Shown here: positions 51,855-61,057 of the stretch, piece after piece
Layout of the letters: every line of letters begins with the position of its first letter
How positions within the stretch are numbered: position 1 is the stretch's first letter
From: Gp13-AA77 sp035946575
GTDB lineage: Bacteria > Acidobacteriota > Terriglobia > UBA7540
Direction of reading: 5' to 3'
Assembly (NCBI GenBank): GCA_035946575.1
Contig: DASYZG010000078.1
Span: forward strand, 1-64,000
Length of the DNA: 64,000 nt
The notes under the pieces: generated by a model
What the model was told of the DNA's origin: nothing
The model's database searches: none
Seen by the model: the letters and a program-made list of their open reading frames with translations, nothing else
Made by a program: the position numbers and the translations under genes

Positions 51855-52280
51855 CACAATATCCTTGGTTGGCCTCCCGGAAGTCCGCGCTTGAAGAGGC
51901 GAGGGAAGGTGGACGGGAACCCGAAAGCCCAGGGCTGGGAAAGGGTCCGGACTGTTGCACGGGAGGAGGAAACGGCGAGGATCGAGCGATGAGCATGCAA
52001 AATGAATGGTTTGCCCGCACGATGCCCCCTGGAGTACTGCAGGATCACGGTACGTTTGCAGACGCTGGATGTTTACCGGACCCGCGAAAACACTGGGCCA
52101 AAACGTCGTTGGAGGCGAAAAAGCCCCACCCCGCCCCCCCCAAAAAATGCACGTATCAAAGCCAACAAGTCATTCAGAATCAACAAAACTGTGAGAAAAA
52201 CGATGAAATTGGGACGGTTTCAAAGCCAAATCAAGCCAAACGCTAAAATTAGATTAAGTATTTTGTTATCATGTTACTAA
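51855..52280 (+). pseudogene. decayed STGPRT-family gene (3' part recognisable)
   Basis: From about 52140 one frame reads ARIKANKSFRINKTVRKTMK, and ANKSFRINK matches ANKSFGINK of the intact STGPRT protein. DNA matches include CAAAGC-CCAACAAGTC and ATCAACAAA. The 5' part has no STGPRT motif. This segment is AT-richer towards its end than surrounding coding DNA. Confidence 0.6.
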
Positions 52281-52616
52281 AGCTTAAACGACGCGAAAAC
52301 GGGTGGCTGATCAAAGCCAAATGAAAGCCAGGAGGCGAGCGATGAGCGACGCCGGACAGGAGACCAGGGACGAAAGAGGCAAGACGCCGGGTGACAATGA
52401 GCAGAGCAAAATCGTGTTCACGCTTCCGGGCGGCAGTTCCCGCAAAACAACCGTCCGGCCGCGGTCTCGCCACTCGCCACCTGTCGCTCGCCACTTGCTT
52501 CTTGCGCCTAGCCTCGATCTGTCATACACTGCGCTGGGGAAGCTTGCCGCGGGCGACGAGCACAACCGTCGCCTTCGAGCGGCTGACGAACCCGCGAGAC
52601 GCGAAAGGATGGTGAC
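52281..52616. other. intergenic region upstream of ku
   Basis: No gene recognised. Purine-rich at first; a weak AGGATGGTGAC precedes the ku GTG. Confidence 0.4.
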
Positions 52617-53465
52617 GTGGCTGCTACCGTCTGGACAGGCTATCTGACCTTCGGGCTCATCTCGATTCCCATCCGGCTCTTCTCCGCCGCGCGCGGCGAG
52701 ACCATCCACTTCAACCAGCTTCACGCCGAGTGCAAGACGCGCATCAAGCAGCCGCAGTACTGTCCCACCTGCGAGCGGCAGGTGCAGCGCTCGGAGATCG
52801 TCAAGGGCTACGAATACGAGAAGGACCGCTACGTGCTCGTCGAGGAAGAGGAAATCAAGAAGATCGCTCCGCCTTCGGCGCGCACCATGGAGATCGAGGA
52901 GTTCGTCGATCTCAAGGACGTCGATCCCTTGTATTATGAAACGTCCTATCTGGCGGTACCCGAGGATCCGGGACGCAAGGCATACCAACTGCTGGTCCAG
53001 ACGATGGAGGAATCCGGCCACGCCGCCATCGCCAAAGTCGCCATGCACCAGCGCGAGTACACCGTGATCATCCGGCCGCGCGCCCACGGACTCACGCTGC
53101 ACACGATGTATTATGCCAACGAGGTGCGCGACGTCCCGGAGTACGGCCAGACGACCGACGTCAAGGTGAAACCCGAAGAGATGAAGCTGGCCAGGCAGCT
53201 CGTCGACAGCCTGACCGGCCAGTTCGATCCCAAGCGCTATCGCGACGAGTATCAGGACCGGCTGAAAGAATTGGTGGAGGCGAAGCGGCAGGGGCAGCAG
53301 ATCGCCGAGACGCCGGAAGTCCAGCTCGCTCCGGTGATCGATATGATGGAAGCCCTGAAGAAGAGCCTGGCCGCGCGCGAGACCGCGCCCAAGAAGCCTC
53401 CGGTGCGCGCTGCCGGCGAGGAAGCCGCCACGCCGAAGCGCAGCTCACGCAAGATCGCGAAGTAG
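52617..53465 (+). CDS. ku: non-homologous end joining protein Ku
   Basis: 282 residues from a GTG. The beta-barrel Ku core is complete: AATVWTGYLTFGLISIPIRL, KQPQYCPTCERQVQRSEIVK, YALE-type YYANEVRDVPEYG, and ARQLVDSLTGQFDPKRYRDE. The C-terminal tail is basic (KKPPVRAAGEE...RSSRKIAK) as in other bacterial Ku proteins. It binds DNA ends as a homodimer and recruits a ligase. LigD is not in this window. Confidence 0.95.
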   Translation: MAATVWTGYLTFGLISIPIRLFSAARGETIHFNQLHAECKTRIKQPQYCPTCERQVQRSEIVKGYEYEKDRYVLVEEEEIKKIAPPSARTMEIEEFVDLKDVDPLYYETSYLAVPEDPGRKAYQLLVQTMEESGHAAIAKVAMHQREYTVIIRPRAHGLTLHTMYYANEVRDVPEYGQTTDVKVKPEEMKLARQLVDSLTGQFDPKRYRDEYQDRLKELVEAKRQGQQIAETPEVQLAPVIDMMEALKKSLAARETAPKKPPVRAAGEEAATPKRSSRKIAK

Positions 53466-53507
53466 AATTCGGAATGCTCCCGCCGCCGGAGCGGCACGCG
53501 GGAGGCG

Positions 53508-53551
53508 GCGAGGTGACAGCGAGGTGACAGCGAGGTGACAGCGAGGTGATG
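53508..53551 (+). repeat. four 11-base repeats GCGAGGTGACA carrying Shine-Dalgarno-like sites
   Basis: Units start at 53508, 53519, 53530 and 53541; the last ends TGATGG. Each holds GAGGTG; the final copy is five bases before the ATG of the MerR-TPR gene. Confidence 0.8.
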
Positions 53552-53553
53552 GA

Positions 53554-54456
53554 ATGACAGCCACCCTCGAACAATTCAGTCGCAGCGACGTCCTGCGCAT
53601 CGTCGGCATTACTCCGGCGCAGTTGAGCTATTGGGAGCGGCTGCGCCTGGTCGAGCCGCCCGAAGTGCGCGAGCGTCCTTACGGGTTCAGCGACCTTGTC
53701 CGTCTGCGCACCGTAAAGCAGATCACCGGCCAGCGCATTTCGGCGCGCCGCCTGCAGGTGGCGCTGGAAGCGGTGCAGCGTCAGTTCCCGGCCGAGGCGG
53801 GGACCGCGCTCGCCGAGCTGCGTTTCGTTCCCGCCGGGCGCCGCGTCGCCGTCGAATACCGCGGGACCCGCATCGAGCCGGTCTCCGGCCAGCTTCTGCT
53901 CGCTTTCGAAGGCAGCGGCCAGCCGGCGCGCGTCAGCGCCATGCCCGAGCGCAGCCTCGAAGAGTGGCTCGCCATGGCGCTCGACTGCGAAGGCGACCCT
54001 ACGCTACGCAGGCAGGCTATTCAAGCCTACCGGAAGATTGTGGAAAAGGCGCCGGAGTGGCTCGAGCCGCGTCTCAACCTGGGAACGCTCTGTTACGAGG
54101 AAGGCGACTGGGCCGCGGCGGCCGAGGAGTTCCGGCACGCGGTGGAAATCGCGCCGGGCAATCCGCTGGCTCACTTCAACCTGGGCAGCGTGCTCGACGA
54201 TCTCGGCCAGTCGGAATCCGCGGCGCATTATTTCGACGAGGCCCTGAACCTGGCTCCGGGATTCGCCGACGCGCACTATAATCTGGCGCGTGTATGCGAG
54301 AAACTCGGGGCCTTCACGCGGGCGCGGGCGCACTGGCGCCGCTACCTCGAACTCGACCCTTCCAGTTCCTGGGCGGAGCACGCGCGCCAGCGTCTCGCCG
54401 ACCTCGAGAAGCACGCGGCGCCCGCGCCGCTGCAACCGGCCGGCGCTTCCTCCTGA
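53554..54456 (+). CDS. MerR-like DNA-binding / TPR fusion protein
   Basis: 300 residues. The N-terminus (about 8-80) is a MerR-type winged helix (RSDVLRIVGITPAQLSYWER, RPYGFSDLVRLRTVKQI). The middle (about 95-135) is a beta-rich spacer. Residues about 160-285 form four TPRs (WLEPRLNLGTLCYEEGDWAA; ADAHYNLARVCEKLGAFTRA). This combination recurs in Acidobacteriota; the regulated genes are unknown. It begins right after the GAGGTG repeat array. Confidence 0.85.
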   Translation: MTATLEQFSRSDVLRIVGITPAQLSYWERLRLVEPPEVRERPYGFSDLVRLRTVKQITGQRISARRLQVALEAVQRQFPAEAGTALAELRFVPAGRRVAVEYRGTRIEPVSGQLLLAFEGSGQPARVSAMPERSLEEWLAMALDCEGDPTLRRQAIQAYRKIVEKAPEWLEPRLNLGTLCYEEGDWAAAAEEFRHAVEIAPGNPLAHFNLGSVLDDLGQSESAAHYFDEALNLAPGFADAHYNLARVCEKLGAFTRARAHWRRYLELDPSSSWAEHARQRLADLEKHAAPAPLQPAGASS

Positions 54457-54495
54457 GCCTCAGGGGCTGGGAGTCCGGAGCTCCGGGGATTCCCC

Positions 54496-55440
54496 ATGCG
54501 TCGTTTGGTCATTGTCGTCTTGATGGGCCTCGCGGCCAGCCTGAGCGCCGCTGCGCGCGGCATTCCCGTGATTCTCTCCACCGACGTAGGCAACGAGATC
54601 GACGATCAATGGGCGGTGATGTACCTGCTCGACAATCCCCAATTTGACGTGCTCGCCATGGTGTCGTCGCACGCCCCGACGCTGCCCGATCCTTCGGCCC
54701 ACTACACCTACCGGGTGCTGGTGGACGAAGTTGAGCACCACATGGACCTCGAGAGTCATCCGCCGCTGTTTGAGGGTTCGAGCCTGCCGCTCGCCGACAC
54801 GCACAGCCCGCGGGGAAACGCCGGCGTGGATTTTATCGTCAGCGCTTCGCGCGCCTTCTCCAGGGATCATCCGCTGGACGTGCTGACCATCGGCGCTGCC
54901 ACGGATGTAGCCTCGGCAATCCTCCAAGATCCCGGCATCGCCGATCGCATCCGCGTGGTCGCTATGGGGTTCAACCGCTGGCCGGACGGCGGCGATGAGT
55001 TCAACGTGGCCAACGATCCGCGCGCCTGGCAGGTGATCCTCAGCTCCCGCGTTCCGGTGGTCATCGGCTGCGGCGACGTCTGCCGCGCCTATCTCGCGCT
55101 CACGCCGGACCAGGCGAGGCGGCTCGTGGCCGGTCATGGACCGCTCGGAGCGTGGCTTTGGGAAGAGTACCAGGACTGGTACTACCGCAACGTGAAGCCG
55201 CTGCGCCAGGACGATTTCTCCAAGCCCTGGATCATCTGGGACATCATCACGGCCGCTTACGTGGAAGGCCTCGCCACCGGCGAGCGCAAGCCGCGCCCCG
55301 GCCTTGGCGACAACCTGGTCTTCACCCATCCCGCGACCGGCGGGAATATCACCTGGATCACCCGCGTGGATTCGAAACGGTTGTGGGGGGATTTCGTGGA
55401 GCGGCTCGATGATTTCACGCGCAGCCACGCCGTGCATTAG
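54496..55440 (+). CDS. secreted nucleoside hydrolase-like protein
   Basis: 314 residues with a signal peptide (RLVIVVLMGLAASLSAAARG). The IUNH-type core begins IPVILSTDVGNEIDDQWAVM; the usual DTDxGxDDA metal loop is DVGNEIDDQ here, with an extra Asn-Glu. LDVLTIGAATDVASAIL and RVVAMGFNRW are further family blocks. Canonical members split ribonucleosides; the altered loop and export signal suggest another substrate or an extracellular nucleoside-scavenging role. Confidence 0.8.
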   Translation: MRRLVIVVLMGLAASLSAAARGIPVILSTDVGNEIDDQWAVMYLLDNPQFDVLAMVSSHAPTLPDPSAHYTYRVLVDEVEHHMDLESHPPLFEGSSLPLADTHSPRGNAGVDFIVSASRAFSRDHPLDVLTIGAATDVASAILQDPGIADRIRVVAMGFNRWPDGGDEFNVANDPRAWQVILSSRVPVVIGCGDVCRAYLALTPDQARRLVAGHGPLGAWLWEEYQDWYYRNVKPLRQDDFSKPWIIWDIITAAYVEGLATGERKPRPGLGDNLVFTHPATGGNITWITRVDSKRLWGDFVERLDDFTRSHAVH

Positions 55441-55471
55441 CGCCCTGCGGGAGACTGGCGCGGGCGCGGCC

Positions 55472-56608
55472 TTACGGCATGACGACGGGCTTATCCTTCC
55501 GGGTGTCCGGCCGCGAGCCGCCGCGCGGTTGCGACTTGCGCAGCGCGGATTGGATCATCATGTACTCGCCGACATTCTCCATGTTCAGCAGCCCGACCAG
55601 ACGGCCCTCTCGCTCCACGGGAATCGTGCGCACCTTGTGGGTGCCGAGCATCTTGAGCGCCTGATCGAGCATGTCGTGCGAGTCGGCGATCTGGAATTCG
55701 CGCCGCATGGCGTCGCGCACATGCAGGCCCGAGCCGTGCACGGCCAGGGATTTCATCAGGTCTTCGCGGGTCAGAATGCCGAGGACGTGATCGCCGAAGA
55801 CCACGGGAAAATCGTGCTGGAAACCGGCCATGACGTAGTCGGTGGCCTGCGCCAGCGTATCGTCGGGCTGCAAGGTGCGGAATTCAGTGAGCATCACGCG
55901 CTCCACCGGCACGCCGTCCAGCGACGTGTGGAGTTGCACGCTGGAAGCCTCGCCTTCGGCGCCCATCCAGACGAAGAGAGCGATGAAGAGCAGGAACGGA
56001 TCGCGGAAGAGGCCCACGAAACCGAAGACCAGCGCCAGCGCCTGGCCGACGTGCGCCGCCTTTAGCGTGGCTCGCGTGTAATCCATGCGCGTGGCCAGCA
56101 GTGCGCGCAGCACGCGGCCGCCGTCCATGGGAAACGCGGGAATCAGATTGAATCCTGCCAGCCACAGATTCACTGACATGATCCGCTCGAGGAAGTCGCC
56201 GTTCACCAGCTCCAATTGCGAGAGTCTGGGATGGATCGCCAGGCCGCGCAGCAGCAGGAAAAGTCCTCCGGCGATGACAACGTTCACCGCCGGACCCGCG
56301 AGCGCCACCTTGAGTTCCTGGAGCGGCCTGTCCGGCATGCGTTCGAGCCGCGCCACGCCGCCGATCGGCAGCAGGATGATGTCGCGCGTCCGGATACCGT
56401 AGCGGCGCGCCGTCAGCGCATGCCCGAGTTCGTGGAGCACGACGCAGGCGAAGATGGCGACAATGAAGACCACCGAGATTGCCGCCTCGTTGAGGTCGTG
56501 TTTCTGGGACCAGGAAGCGAAAACGATGAAGGCAAGGAGCAGCAGGAAAGTGGCATGCATGTAGACGTTGATGCCCGCCAGCCGCCCGATCTTCCATGAC
56601 CAGCGCAT
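55472..56608 (-). CDS. site-2-type M50 protease with paired CBS domains
   Basis: 378 residues. Six or so membrane helices with the zinc motif VVLHELGHALTARRYG (His59, Glu60, His63) and the second metal site NLIPAFPMDGGRVLRAL (Asp162). After about residue 230 come two CBS domains (VMLTEFRTLQPDDTLAQATD; LNMENVGEYMMIQSA). The CBS pair normally senses adenosine nucleotides. The enzyme cleaves membrane proteins; targets are unknown. Confidence 0.92.
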   Translation of the reverse strand: MRWSWKIGRLAGINVYMHATFLLLLAFIVFASWSQKHDLNEAAISVVFIVAIFACVVLHELGHALTARRYGIRTRDIILLPIGGVARLERMPDRPLQELKVALAGPAVNVVIAGGLFLLLRGLAIHPRLSQLELVNGDFLERIMSVNLWLAGFNLIPAFPMDGGRVLRALLATRMDYTRATLKAAHVGQALALVFGFVGLFRDPFLLFIALFVWMGAEGEASSVQLHTSLDGVPVERVMLTEFRTLQPDDTLAQATDYVMAGFQHDFPVVFGDHVLGILTREDLMKSLAVHGSGLHVRDAMRREFQIADSHDMLDQALKMLGTHKVRTIPVEREGRLVGLLNMENVGEYMMIQSALRKSQPRGGSRPDTRKDKPVVMP

Positions 56609-56757
56609 TAGGCTTGCAACCTTGTCCGGCGATCCAGGTCTCTCACCGCCCTCAAATTAGCACCGCCGTCGCCGCATCGCAAATGGGCCCGATGCGGCCG
56701 CTTCGGCACGATGGGACGTCTGAACGTCGCGTAAAGCCGCGCTCGTCATCCGATGGT

Positions 56758-57786
56758 TCACGACCCGATGTACTGCGCATAAATCCTGCGCGCGACTGCG
56801 GGATCGCTCGTGCCCTTGATGATCGCGCGGCCGTCGGCGAAAACCGTGAGCTCGTACGGAGCGACGTGGCAGCGCAGCAGGTATTCGTTCGAGCGCACGG
56901 ACCCGAAGGGCTCGAGTCGGGCCCGCAGAGCAGCGAGATCGAGGCCCCGGTTCTCCGCCTGCCGGATTTGCACCGAGTCGCGCCCGCAAAGCACGGTGCT
57001 GCGCGACAGCCGGCCGCCGTCGAGGTATGCGAAATCGTGCTTCTGACATACGCGACACTCGGGATCGATCGCAGGCGTGAGTTCGCGGAAGGCGTTCGTC
57101 CAGATATCGTAGGCCAGCAGCCGGCCGTGGAGTCGGTCGAGTTGCCCGGTGAGAATCTTGAGCGACTCCGTCACCTGCACGGCGGCCGTCCAGGCCACGG
57201 CCGGCGAGATCACGCCTGCCGTGTCGCAGGTTTCCTGAAGGCCCTGCGGCGGGCTCGGAAAGGCGCAGGCGAGACACGGCGTCCGGCCCGGAATCACGGT
57301 GAGCGACGCCGCATAGCTGCCGACGACGGCACCATAGATCCATGGGATTCCAAGCTTGATGGCGGCATCGTTCAGGAGATATCGGCTCTCGAAGTTATCG
57401 GTCCCGTCGAGAATCAGGTCGAATCCGCGGACTTGCGCCTCGACCGAGCCGGCATCGACATCCGCCACCACGCCTTCGACTTCGACCTCGGAATTGAGGC
57501 GGCGCAAATGGGTTGCCGCCGCCGTGGCCTTGGGCAGGTTCTCCGCCGCGTCCGATTCATCGAACAGCAATTGCCGCTGCAGATTGCTCTCTTCGACGTA
57601 GTCGCGATCGATCACGCGCAGGCGTCCGATGCCGGCGCGCACCAGCGCGTTCGAGCTCGCCGAACCCAGCGCGCCGCAGCCGATAATCACCGCGCTCGCG
57701 CGACGGAGGGTCCGCTGTCCTTCGGGTCCGAGGGACCTGAAGAGTATCTGGCGGGAATATTTGTCGAGATTCATCGGGGCTCGCAT
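56758..57786 (-). CDS. MoeB/ThiF family adenylyltransferase
   Basis: 342 residues (a start four codons in is possible). The ATP motif AVIIGCGALGSASSNALVRA (GxGxxG at 36-41), the DGTDNFESRYLLNDAAIKLG region and zinc cysteines in PCLACAF and CRVC mark an E1-like activator; the catalytic Cys is in ETCDTAGVISPAV. It adenylates the C-terminus of a ThiS/MoaD-like sulfur carrier. A rhodanese domain is absent. The TATAAT six bases upstream is shared with the divergent gene. Confidence 0.88.
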   Translation of the reverse strand: MRAPMNLDKYSRQILFRSLGPEGQRTLRRASAVIIGCGALGSASSNALVRAGIGRLRVIDRDYVEESNLQRQLLFDESDAAENLPKATAAATHLRRLNSEVEVEGVVADVDAGSVEAQVRGFDLILDGTDNFESRYLLNDAAIKLGIPWIYGAVVGSYAASLTVIPGRTPCLACAFPSPPQGLQETCDTAGVISPAVAWTAAVQVTESLKILTGQLDRLHGRLLAYDIWTNAFRELTPAIDPECRVCQKHDFAYLDGGRLSRSTVLCGRDSVQIRQAENRGLDLAALRARLEPFGSVRSNEYLLRCHVAPYELTVFADGRAIIKGTSDPAVARRIYAQYIGS

Positions 57787-57788
57787 CC

Positions 57789-57796
57789 ATTATACT
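57789..57796. promoter_or_regulatory. symmetric bidirectional -10 element
   Basis: CCATTATACTGG: TATACT on the plus strand (57791-57796) and TATAAT on the minus (57789-57794). Facing starts are the dehydrogenase ATG (57828, GAGGAG at 57816) and the MoeB-like ATG (57786). Confidence 0.5.
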
Positions 57797-57827
57797 GGCA
57801 CCCTGATACTGAACCGAGGAGATCCGA

Positions 57828-59768
57828 ATGAAACCTGCCCGGCGAGTCACGATCCTGGTGCTCGCCTTATCCATGGTCTTGCTCGCGTTTGATCACAGCC
57901 GCCCGAGCGCCAGTCCGCGGGCGTCGGCCGCCAAGGCGGGCGACGATTGGCCGGTCTACGGGCATGATCCCGGAGGCATGCGCTACTCGCCGCTCAAGGA
58001 AATCAATCGCGGCAACGTGAGTCAGCTCCAGGTTGCCTGGACGTTTCACACCGGCGACATCTCCAACGGCGGCAACGATCGGGGGCGCAGCGGCTTCGAG
58101 TGCACCCCCATCCTGGTGGACGCGACACTTTATATCACCACCGGATTCAACCGCGTGATCGCGCTCGATCCCGCCACCGGTCGCCAGCTCTGGGCGTACG
58201 ACCCGTTTGTCGATTTGACCAGCGGGTACGGAGACGGACTCATCAATCGCGGCGTGTCGACGTGGCTCGATCCCGGGCGGCCCGCAGGGAAGCCATGCCA
58301 CCGGCGGATCTTCGAGGCCACGCTCGATGCCCGCCTGATCGCGCTCGACTCCGCCACGGGCAAGCCTTGCCAGGACTTCGGCGAAAACGGCCAAGTGAGC
58401 TTGAGAAACGTGCCGCGCTATATGGGTGGCTGGTATCACATGACCTCGCCGCCGGCGGTGATCGATGGCCTGGTGGTGGTCGGTTCCGCGATCGATGACA
58501 ATGCCCGCGCTGAGATGCCCGGCGGCGTGGTCCGCGCCTTCGACGCCCGAACCGGCGTGCTGCGCTGGAGCTGGGATCCAATCCCGCCCGATACGGCGAA
58601 TTGGCGCACCGGCGCCGCCAATGCGTGGTCGATTATGGCCCTTGACCCCGAGCGGCATCTCGTCTTCGTTCCCACCGGCAGCGCCAGTCCCGACTACTAC
58701 GGCGGCATGCGGCCCGGCGACGACAAGTGGGCGGATTCGGTCGTGGCCCTGCGCTCCCAGACGGGCGAAATGGTCTGGGGATTTCAGCTCGTCCATCACA
58801 ACCTGTGGGATTACGACACGGCATCGCCGCCCCTGCTCGCTACCGTCGAACACGGCGGCAGGAAAGTCCCGGTGGTGATCCAGGGAAACAAGACCGGATT
58901 CCTCTACGTGCTCAATCGCGACACCGGCGCAGCTGTCTTTCCCGTGGAAGAGCGCCGGGTCCCGCAGAGCGATGTGCCGGGCGAAGTCTCGTCGCCGACG
59001 CAGCCGATCCCGTCCGCGCCTCCGGCCTTGGTTCCGCAGAAGCTCTCGGCAGGCGAAGCCTGGGGACTCACGCCCGAGGATCGCGAGGCCTGCCGCAGCC
59101 TGCTCCAGAGCGTTGGTAACGACGGCATCTTCACGCCGCCCGGTTTGCACATGACGCTCTGCATCCCCGGCAACGTCGGCGGCATGAATTGGAGCGGCTC
59201 GGCTTTCGATCCCGAGCGCGGGCTGCTGGTAGCGAACACCAACAATTTCCCGACCAAGGTACGGCTGATTCCCGGCGATCAGTTCGATGAGGCACGGCGC
59301 ACAGGAGAGCACGGCGAGTACACGCGGCAGTCCGGCGCGCCCTACGGGATGTTCCGCACTCCGCTGCTCTCGCCGAAGCTCCATCTCCCCTGCGGTGCGC
59401 CTCCATGGGGCACGCTTACCGCGGTCGACATGAACGCGGGAACGATCCGCTGGCAGGTTCCGCTCGGCTCGTTCAGCCCTTCATACTCTGCAATTCCGGC
59501 GGGAGCTCTGAGCCTCGGCGGCCCGATCGTGACTGCGGGCGGGCTCGTCTTCATAGCCGGCACGTACGATCCTTACATCCGTGCGTTCGACATTGACACG
59601 GGCAGGGAGCTTTGGCAAGCCAGGCTGCCAGCGGCCGGTCACGCCACTCCAATGACCTATCTCCTGAACTCGACCGGCAAGCAGTACCTCGTGATCGCGG
59701 CGGGCGGGCACGCCAAGATCGAGGAACAGCCGCTCGGTGATTCGCTGGTCGCGTTCGCGCTGCCCTAG
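57828..59768 (+). CDS. PQQ-dependent glucose-dehydrogenase-type quinoprotein
   Basis: 646 residues. A signal sequence (ILVLALSMVLLAFDHSRPS) replaces the membrane domain of Gcd, so it is likely a soluble periplasmic enzyme. The eight-bladed propeller starts DWPVYGHDPGGMRYSPLKEI and ends with the GDH-like RELWQARLPAAGHATPMTYL and KQYLVIAAGGHAKIEEQPLG. MNWSGSAFDPERGLLVANTN is the mid-propeller signature. It oxidises sugars or alcohols with PQQ and calcium; pqq synthesis genes are not seen. Confidence 0.9.
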   Translation: MKPARRVTILVLALSMVLLAFDHSRPSASPRASAAKAGDDWPVYGHDPGGMRYSPLKEINRGNVSQLQVAWTFHTGDISNGGNDRGRSGFECTPILVDATLYITTGFNRVIALDPATGRQLWAYDPFVDLTSGYGDGLINRGVSTWLDPGRPAGKPCHRRIFEATLDARLIALDSATGKPCQDFGENGQVSLRNVPRYMGGWYHMTSPPAVIDGLVVVGSAIDDNARAEMPGGVVRAFDARTGVLRWSWDPIPPDTANWRTGAANAWSIMALDPERHLVFVPTGSASPDYYGGMRPGDDKWADSVVALRSQTGEMVWGFQLVHHNLWDYDTASPPLLATVEHGGRKVPVVIQGNKTGFLYVLNRDTGAAVFPVEERRVPQSDVPGEVSSPTQPIPSAPPALVPQKLSAGEAWGLTPEDREACRSLLQSVGNDGIFTPPGLHMTLCIPGNVGGMNWSGSAFDPERGLLVANTNNFPTKVRLIPGDQFDEARRTGEHGEYTRQSGAPYGMFRTPLLSPKLHLPCGAPPWGTLTAVDMNAGTIRWQVPLGSFSPSYSAIPAGALSLGGPIVTAGGLVFIAGTYDPYIRAFDIDTGRELWQARLPAAGHATPMTYLLNSTGKQYLVIAAGGHAKIEEQPLGDSLVAFALP

Positions 59769-59788
59769 CGCCGCAACACTCGTCGTCT

Positions 59789-60958
59789 TCAGGCCACGGC
59801 AGCGGCGTAGCGCTCGCGGATTTCGCCCAGCAGCCCGCCGATCTCGAATACGGCGCGATTCTCAAGCGCCTCCGCGCGCCGGCGGTAGGATTCGAGCACG
59901 CCCGGACGGAGCAAGCGTTCCACGGCGCCGGTGATCTCGCGGCCAAAGTCCTTCACGGTCATGCCCACGCCCTTCTCGAGCACCCATTCCACGTTGTAGC
60001 GCTCCTGCGGCATGGTGCGCTCGTTGCGTTCAACGATCACAGGCAAATGCATCAGCAGAGCCTCGCTGAGGCTCCCCGGGCCGGGCTTGCCGATAAAGAA
60101 ATCGGCGAGCTGCATGTAATACGGCACGTCGGTGGTGAAGCCTTCGACGCACCTCGGATGGCGCGTGCGCGTGCGACACAGGTCCTCTTCCAGGGCGCGG
60201 TTGCGTCCGCAGATCAGGATGAGTTGCAGGTCGACCTTCGACTGGTCCAGGCGCTCCGCAATTTCACGCATCGCCTTCGAGCCGTGCCCGCCGAACAGGA
60301 CGAGGCCCGTGGGCAGGCTCGCGCTCAGGCCCAGCCGCACGCGCTCGCGCGCGCGGTTCACAGTCGGCGCCTCATAGAACCGTGGGTGAACGATCATGCC
60401 GCTCGTGCGCAGGATGTGATTTCGCCGCACGCCCAACTCGACCGCCTGTTGCGCCGCGCGCTCCGTGCCGCAAATATAGAACTGGGCCATATGGGCTTCG
60501 CCTCGAGGCGGCGGCTCGATCCAGAAGTGCGGGGGGAAATCCGCGAAGTCGGTAAGAATCGTCACCAGCGGCGCTTCCGGACGGACGTGATGCAGGCTCT
60601 CGCAGAGTGCACGATTGAACTGCGGCACCACCGAACCTACGAGGTCGGGCCTGGTCTCGCGCCAATGTTCCGCCAACAACCGCACCGTCTCGGGATGATA
60701 GTGGCGGATCGCGGCATGGAGCGGCGCGAGCAGTTGCTCGGAGCCGCGCGTCCATCCCCGGCGCAGCAGCAGGTTATAAAGGTCCTCGAGGCGCGTGCCC
60801 GTCAGGCGCCGCACCGGGTCTATGGGATCGAGAATGCACTGGAGGCTGGTGAGCCGAGTCTTCCAGAAACCCTCGCGCGCGAGAACGGCCTCAAGGGCGT
60901 CGGCGGCGCTGCGGTGTCCGCCACCTGCGTCGAAGTACAAGAGCTCAATGGTATCCAT
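59789..60958 (-). CDS. GT28/MGDG-synthase-like lipid glycosyltransferase
   Basis: 389 residues from an ATG at 60958. The N-terminal acceptor domain begins IELLYFDAGGGHRSAADALE (the MGDG synthase motif) and contains PLVTILTDFADFPPHFWIEP. The C-terminal donor domain has GLVLFGGHGSKAMREIAERL and FFIGKPGPGSLSEALLMHLP, matching UDP-sugar binding. It likely glycosylates diacylglycerol or a similar lipid at the inner membrane. Divergent from the PHP gene, 99 bases apart. Confidence 0.87.
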   Translation of the reverse strand: MDTIELLYFDAGGGHRSAADALEAVLAREGFWKTRLTSLQCILDPIDPVRRLTGTRLEDLYNLLLRRGWTRGSEQLLAPLHAAIRHYHPETVRLLAEHWRETRPDLVGSVVPQFNRALCESLHHVRPEAPLVTILTDFADFPPHFWIEPPPRGEAHMAQFYICGTERAAQQAVELGVRRNHILRTSGMIVHPRFYEAPTVNRARERVRLGLSASLPTGLVLFGGHGSKAMREIAERLDQSKVDLQLILICGRNRALEEDLCRTRTRHPRCVEGFTTDVPYYMQLADFFIGKPGPGSLSEALLMHLPVIVERNERTMPQERYNVEWVLEKGVGMTVKDFGREITGAVERLLRPGVLESYRRRAEALENRAVFEIGGLLGEIRERYAAAVA

Positions 60959-61057
60959 ACGGGCATGGTACTCGACAGAGGCCATTGGTGTACGCCATGT
61001 CACAGAGACTTCACTGCCAGTTCACAATGTATTAACCTAAGTGTTCTAGCCTATGGC

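Noticed and set aside
60047..61057. Possible long N-terminal extension of the PHP protein
   Set aside because: Antisense to the GT28 gene and without similarity; the PHP domain begins at MRCDMHVHS just after 61058.
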